Program-made: the position numbers and the translations under genes
NCBI RefSeq assembly: GCF_024198215.1
Contig: NZ_JAKCFA010000025.1
Coordinates: 1 to 64,000, forward strand
Direction of reading: 5' to 3'
DNA length: 64,000 bases
Source: Myxococcus qinghaiensis
Lineage (GTDB): Bacteria > Myxococcota > Myxococcia > Myxococcales > Myxococcaceae
Notes under the pieces: generated by a model
Told to the model about the DNA's origin: nothing
The model's input: only the letters and a program-made list of their open reading frames with translations
The model's database searches: none
Part shown: in pieces, positions 61,401 through 64,000 of the stretch
Position numbering within the stretch: position 1 is the first letter of the stretch
Layout: each line of letters begins with the position of its first letter

Positions 61401-61606
61401 TACAGGCCGCTCGTGTCCGAGACGACCACGCGCTCACCCTGCAGCTTCGGTGACGTCGCCGTGACGACGGCGTCCGCGAGCGAGCGCTTGTCATCCGCGC
61501 TGGTGATGGTGCCGGTGATGACCGAGACGCCCTGCGCGAATGACCCCGCGCCAATGAGCAGGACCGCGAGACACAGCCCGCGAGCAAGACCTACACGTAT
61601 GGACAA
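58409..61606 (-). CDS. Oar-like TonB-dependent receptor with carboxypeptidase-regulatory domain
   Basis: 1065 residues from a TTG at 61606, with GGGAGGGAG six bases upstream. A signal peptide (LCLAVLLIGAGSFAQG) precedes a carboxypeptidase regulatory-like domain (ITGTITSADDKRSLADAVVT; GLYRLAQLPPGTYTLRVERE). The plug domain follows (SGSSSPESQYVVDGLSVNDP; QEVNVITGGYMPEYGRSTGG; NVVTKSGSNEFHGSVF), then a 22-strand-type barrel ending in SIRLGAKLSF. The Oar family in Myxococcus is associated with protein transport and protease secretion in development. It follows a TetR gene and precedes a lipoprotein gene. The start codon and hairpin-covered ribosome site suggest low or regulated translation. Confidence 0.94.
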   Translation of the reverse strand: MSIRVGLARGLCLAVLLIGAGSFAQGVSVITGTITSADDKRSLADAVVTATSPKLQGERVVVSDTSGLYRLAQLPPGTYTLRVEREGFEPFVRADIVLRLDRTIRVNIQLLPSSFGEEISVSAAPTVDVGSSTTGLNVDADFLRTMAVIRPGTKGSASRSFESLAELAPGATEDRYGVSVSGSSSPESQYVVDGLSVNDPSVGTLGTPLSVEFVQEVNVITGGYMPEYGRSTGGVLNVVTKSGSNEFHGSVFANMAPGALQRNGTVVRQEGTVISAQGQPWNQGDFGFDLGGPILKDKLWFYVGVAPSFNRIRVDRQLSTLDFCTEVDPAAGCAAVGQRRRDPETGFGQVTPIEGSRTTRFADERSIQYMSKLTYLFNPDHNLSVSVFGTPRSSGGDGKYAFSDDGDPEVCVGLSCTGFVQGSYDSIATRRSNGVMDIVAKQSSSFFDKKFLVDATLGWHHQSDSTLPSDGSGLLSDTGLSSRPNIAWRRTRNPGPHTITEFESLVDPSVCGATDAEQRRNCPVTAYSTGGPGTISEQELDRVQGKVMGTYLFQALGHHIVKAGFDAERMSFYNNRARTGGTPWQECTGGDCFYTLNQYGYLEGPDSPVFLASKEGTSTSMTVGGFVQDSWSIMDTVTLNAGLRYDVQTLWGLDDKVGLHLPNQWSPRVGAVYDFTQQGRSKLFVNYARFFENVPLDMADLSFPQQQLLSATYDSPPCNPNDRNSLVTDCVASRNRQLIGNRESPNQAWDAQGGDRVPVDPNIRAQSADEIMVGGEYEVLLGRFGLQYTRRQLNDVIEDMSRDDGNTFFLGNPGKGYSSDFPEAVRKYDAVNLYYQKGFSNGWLAQASYTWSQLRGNYSGLFRADTGQLSPNLTRDFDLVSLTTNRDGPLPGDRTHSIKIFGAREFQVTKGTSVNIGGGYRSRSGTSLNYLGAHPRRSGSETFILPRGSAGRLPWVHNIDTHVGVNQKLSKDYTLSLSLDAFNLFNFQQYTAVDQTLTFTRVYAIEQGGKPADLTACLTANNPDCKVISTTTNQPILTSDINPNFKRPTAYQAPRSIRLGAKLSF

Positions 61607-61615
61607 AGCTGACTC

Positions 61616-61634
61616 CCTCCCGTGATTCGGGAGG
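61616..61634 (-). promoter_or_regulatory. Hairpin covering the ribosome-binding site of the Oar-like gene
   Basis: On the reverse strand CCTCCCG pairs with CGGGAGG (7 bp, loop AATCA). The right arm is part of the Shine-Dalgarno run GGGAGGGAG before the TTG start, so the stem would mask it. Confidence 0.5.
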
Positions 61635-61672
61635 CACTCTGTCTCAAGACGCGAGAAAGCAACAATCCCTAA

Positions 61673-62275
61673 TTAAACAGTGCAGGCGGGGATGCCTTGC
61701 TCCAGTGAGCGATCAAACGCGAGCCGCAGGAAGGCGTCCAACGGGGCCCGGCCCTTCTCCACGCGGCTGCGCAGCACGGCGCCTTCCCAGGCCCCGAGCA
61801 TGAAGGTCGCGAGCATTCCGGGCGACACGTCCTTGGCGACCTCGCCGGCCTCCTGCGCTTCCAGGAGGACTTCCTCCAGACGCAGGGACCACTCGGTGAA
61901 GGAGGCCGCCACGCGCTCGCGGATGAGGGGGCTGTGGTCGGCCAGCTCCGCGGCGAAGTTCGCCAGGAGGCAGCCGCACTCGAACCGGCCCGCGACGAGC
62001 GACTCCACCTGCGCGGCGAAGTAGGCGCGCAGCCGTCGCAGCGGCGTGAGGGACGTGTCGCGCAGCAGCGCCAGGTCCGCGCTGCTGGCGCGCATGTACT
62101 GGTCCACCACCGCCGCCCCCAGCGCTTCCTTGCTGTCGAAGTGGTTGTAGAAGGAGCCCTTCGGCACGCCGGCCGCGTCGGTGATGTCCTGCACGCCGCA
62201 GCCGTTGAATCCCTGCGTGCGCAGGGTCTCCAGACCGGCGGCGAGCAGCTTCTCGCGAACGCTGACTCTCGGCAT
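61673..62275 (-). CDS. TetR family transcriptional regulator
   Basis: 200 residues from the ATG at 62275, with AAAGGGAG upstream. The N-terminal helix-turn-helix is typical (LETLRTQGFNGCGVQDITDA, AGVPKGSFYNHFDSKEAL). The ligand domain contains FECGCLLANFAAELADHSPL, like the AcrR/QacR-type C-terminal family with a TetR_C domain and Cys pair (CGC). It is divergent from an oxidoreductase gene across a region with two dyads and lies 66 bases upstream of the Oar-like gene, so it may regulate both. Confidence 0.94.
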   Translation of the reverse strand: MPRVSVREKLLAAGLETLRTQGFNGCGVQDITDAAGVPKGSFYNHFDSKEALGAAVVDQYMRASSADLALLRDTSLTPLRRLRAYFAAQVESLVAGRFECGCLLANFAAELADHSPLIRERVAASFTEWSLRLEEVLLEAQEAGEVAKDVSPGMLATFMLGAWEGAVLRSRVEKGRAPLDAFLRLAFDRSLEQGIPACTV

Positions 62276-62334
62276 CGCTCCCTTTTAGGGCCCGTGCCCC
62301 GGGCCGTCAAAACCGGGGGCTATTTGCATCCAAG

Positions 62335-62371
62335 CCCATGATTCTCCATGGGATTTCGGTCAACATGACCG
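62335..62371. promoter_or_regulatory. Two dyads in the tetR-type/oxidoreductase intergenic region
   Basis: CCCATG-ATTCTC-CATGGG (62335-62352) and CGGTCA-ACA-TGACCG (62357-62371) are perfect inverted repeats. The second resembles known TetR-family operators built on GACCGGTC-type half-sites. They sit between the divergent starts at 62275 and 62470. Confidence 0.55.
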
Positions 62372-62469
62372 GTCGTCTTGAATCCCAGGAGGCCGCTCGC
62401 TAGCTTGCCGGCCGGGAGCGGCGCCCGGACTGGGGTGGCCGTCCCCGTCACCAACGCGGGAGTGGAGCC

Positions 62470-63552
62470 ATGGGCACGTCGGAGAGGATTCGGGTGGGCA
62501 TCATCGGAGCGAGCCCCCAGTGGGGGTGGGCGACGTACGCGCACCTCCCCGCGCTGCAGACCCTGCCGGGCTACCGCGTCACGGCGGTGAGCACCACGCG
62601 GCAGGTGAGCGCGGACGAGACGGCGCGCCGGTTCGAGGTGCCGCATGCGTTCGCGAGCTTCGAGCCGCTGGTGGAGCATCCGGAGGTGGACCTGGTGGTC
62701 GTCTCCGTGCGCGCGGCAGAGCATGCGCGACTGGTGCGCGCCGCCATCGCGGCGAAGAAGCAAGTGTTCTGCGAGTGGCCGCTGGGCGTCTCGTTGGAGG
62801 AGACGACGGAGCTGGCGGCGCTGGCGCGCGAGGCGGGTGTGAGGACCGTCATCGGGCTGCAGCGGCGGCTGGCTCCCGGGGCTCGCTACCTGCGGGACTT
62901 GCTTCAGGAGGGCTACGTGGGGAAGGTGCGCTCGGTGACGCTGCAGGTGTCCACGTCGATGCTCGGGCACACGCGGCCCAAGGCGTACGACTACACGGCG
63001 GACGCCAGCAAGGGCGCCAACGTGCTGGCCACCATCACCGCGCACTTCCTCGACACGGTGCTGGCGGCGGTAGGGGACGTGCAGAGCGCGGCGGCGCTGG
63101 TCGCCCGACAACTCGAGCACACCACGCTCGCGGAGACGGGCGAGGTCATCCCCGTCACCGCGCCGGACCAGGTGCTCGTCTCTGGCACGCTGAAGAGCGG
63201 CGCGGTGCTGTCGGCCCATGTCGAGGCCGGCAAGCGCAACGGCGGTGTCATCGGCTGCACCATCACCGGTACTGAGGGAGACCTGTACCTGTCACAGGAC
63301 CTCACCGTGTCCGGCGCGCGGGGCGACAACCAGCCGCTGCAGTCCCTGCCCACGCCGGAGAAGTACGTCCTGAGCCCCAAGGGGGCGCTGACCGACGACG
63401 CGCACCAGACGGCGCAGCTCTACGCCGCCTTCGCGAAGGACCTCGCGGAGGGCACGTCGCTCGCTCCCGACTTCGAGCATGCGCTGAAGCTGCATCGCCT
63501 GCTGAACTCCTTCGCGGAGTCCTCTGCGTCGGGGCAGCGGCTGTCGCTGTAG
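62470..63552 (+). CDS. Gfo/Idh/MocA family NAD(P)-dependent oxidoreductase
   Basis: 360 residues from the ATG at 62470, preceded by GGAGTGGAG. The Rossmann fold opens with IRVGIIGASPQWGWATYAHL, continues through VTAVSTTR and has EWPLGVSLEET at the EKP position (here EWP, so the usual Lys is replaced). The C-terminal domain reads GLQRRLAPGARYLRDLLQEG and ANVLATITAHFLDTVLAAVG with the His. Galactose-80-like (Gal80p) relatives share this variant. The substrate is probably a sugar or cyclitol. Divergent from the TetR gene. Confidence 0.93.
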   Translation: MGTSERIRVGIIGASPQWGWATYAHLPALQTLPGYRVTAVSTTRQVSADETARRFEVPHAFASFEPLVEHPEVDLVVVSVRAAEHARLVRAAIAAKKQVFCEWPLGVSLEETTELAALAREAGVRTVIGLQRRLAPGARYLRDLLQEGYVGKVRSVTLQVSTSMLGHTRPKAYDYTADASKGANVLATITAHFLDTVLAAVGDVQSAAALVARQLEHTTLAETGEVIPVTAPDQVLVSGTLKSGAVLSAHVEAGKRNGGVIGCTITGTEGDLYLSQDLTVSGARGDNQPLQSLPTPEKYVLSPKGALTDDAHQTAQLYAAFAKDLAEGTSLAPDFEHALKLHRLLNSFAESSASGQRLSL

Positions 63553-63720
63553 CGACGGGACAGTGGCCGACGTCGTCTGGGAGTCCTCTTCGGTGGGATG
63601 GCATGGAGATGCCGTCCGGGCCGAGGGGTCAATCACGAAGCTCAAGCTCCTCGAGCGGCAGAGCTGCGTCAGCGCCTGGACAGCGTGGCGCGCGAGGACG
63701 CCACGCGCATCCACCACACC

Positions 63721-64000
63721 TCACTCATCCGATTTTCCAACCCAGCGCCCGCTGTCCACAATGTCATCCAGTTCATGATCAAATCCCTCGAACATCGGCG
63801 CGCGCCCCAGCAGCGCCAGATCGACGTAGCAGACAGGAGCAGGCACGACACTCGGAACCAACAATGAGACCCCACCCAGGTGGCTCACCCCATGCGGGCA
63901 CGGATACTCGTCATGGTCCTCGGGCGGAATCATCACCCGCGCAAGCGCAGCTCGTATCCGAGACAATTGCACCGAATCGACATGAGCCGTGCGCACTCCA
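63721..64000 (-). CDS. C-terminal part of an unidentified protein, truncated by the window edge
   Basis: The frame is open from the window edge to a stop at 63721; a GTG at 63996 could be a start, or the gene begins outside. Ninety-one residues are visible from that GTG. The sequence looks coding (PPEDHDEYPCPHGVSHLGGV; LGRAPMFEGFDHELDDIVDS) and soluble. No family recognised. Confidence 0.5.
   Translation of the reverse strand, partial: GVRTAHVDSVQLSRIRAALARVMIPPEDHDEYPCPHGVSHLGGVSLLVPSVVPAPVCYVDLALLGRAPMFEGFDHELDDIVDSGRWVGKSDE

Noticed and set aside
58388..61453. 1021-codon forward ORF over the Oar-like receptor
   Set aside because: Arg/Val/Gly/His-rich shadow of a clear TonB-dependent receptor.
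63598..63720. Coding-like forward stretch reading AAELRQRLDSVAREDATRIH
   Set aside because: Short, no start signal and overlapped by the reverse-strand partial gene; possibly a gene relic but unsupported.

Overview
The window is high-GC, densely packed DNA with many lipoproteins, two ECF sigma factors, a TamA/TamB pair, an Oar-like TonB-dependent receptor and a copper-sensor-type (CorE-like) sigma factor. This points to a myxobacterium, most likely Myxococcaceae. The assignment is inferred from gene content and composition; no rRNA, tRNA, CRISPR array, insertion sequence or prophage was seen.

Layout. 1-2.1 kb: edge of a divergent gene, then a small polymorphic-toxin-like cassette (papain/C39-like protease domain plus an overlapping small partner) and a decayed ORF. 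2.1-7.4 kb: mscL, an ECF sigma / zinc-finger anti-sigma / rlmN operon, a 3-methyladenine glycosylase, malQ and a small lipoprotein. 7.5-14.4 kb: tamA-like (with a lipobox) and tamB, translationally coupled. 14.4-20.4 kb: secreted and lipid-anchored proteins (endoglucosaminidase-like, glycosidase-like), a polytopic glycosyltransferase and a secreted protein with a degenerate zincin-like motif.

20.4-32.8 kb: one reverse-strand operon of eight genes joined by overlaps of a few bases: low-complexity membrane protein, MoxR ATPase, DUF4350-like membrane protein, ABC ATPase, ABC permease, DUF58 protein, BatA-like VWA protein, VWA/GATase-like protein. The only loose junction (DUF58/BatA) carries an expansion of 69-bp repeats that copies the stop/start junction itself. 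32.9-35.8 kb: two tandem 413-aa secreted metzincin proteases at an exact 1399-bp offset, with the 3' flank of a lost third copy.

36-46.4 kb: a GH13 alpha-glucan enzyme, AraC regulator, DoxX-like protein, aldo/keto reductase, small secreted proteins, a PQQ-type sugar dehydrogenase, and an exbB-exbD-tonB operon. 46.4-52.1 kb: MarR regulator divergent from a TolC-like efflux protein; a small Cys protein; and a reverse cluster of HAD phosphatase, Rieske oxygenase, CorE-like sigma factor and an isoprenylcysteine methyltransferase-like membrane protein. 52.2-64 kb: kelch/PKD lipoprotein, luciferase-like monooxygenase, beta-helix protein, a TetR / Oar-like receptor / lipoprotein group, a Gfo/Idh/MocA oxidoreductase and a gene fragment at the right edge. 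The Ton motor (44.4-46.4 kb) could energise the receptor at 58-61 kb, but they are separate transcription units.

Many convergent gene pairs are separated by near-perfect GC-rich hairpins without U-tracts; these are annotated as likely terminators. Start codons were chosen by ribosome-binding sites, overlaps and signal peptides; several are GTG or TTG.
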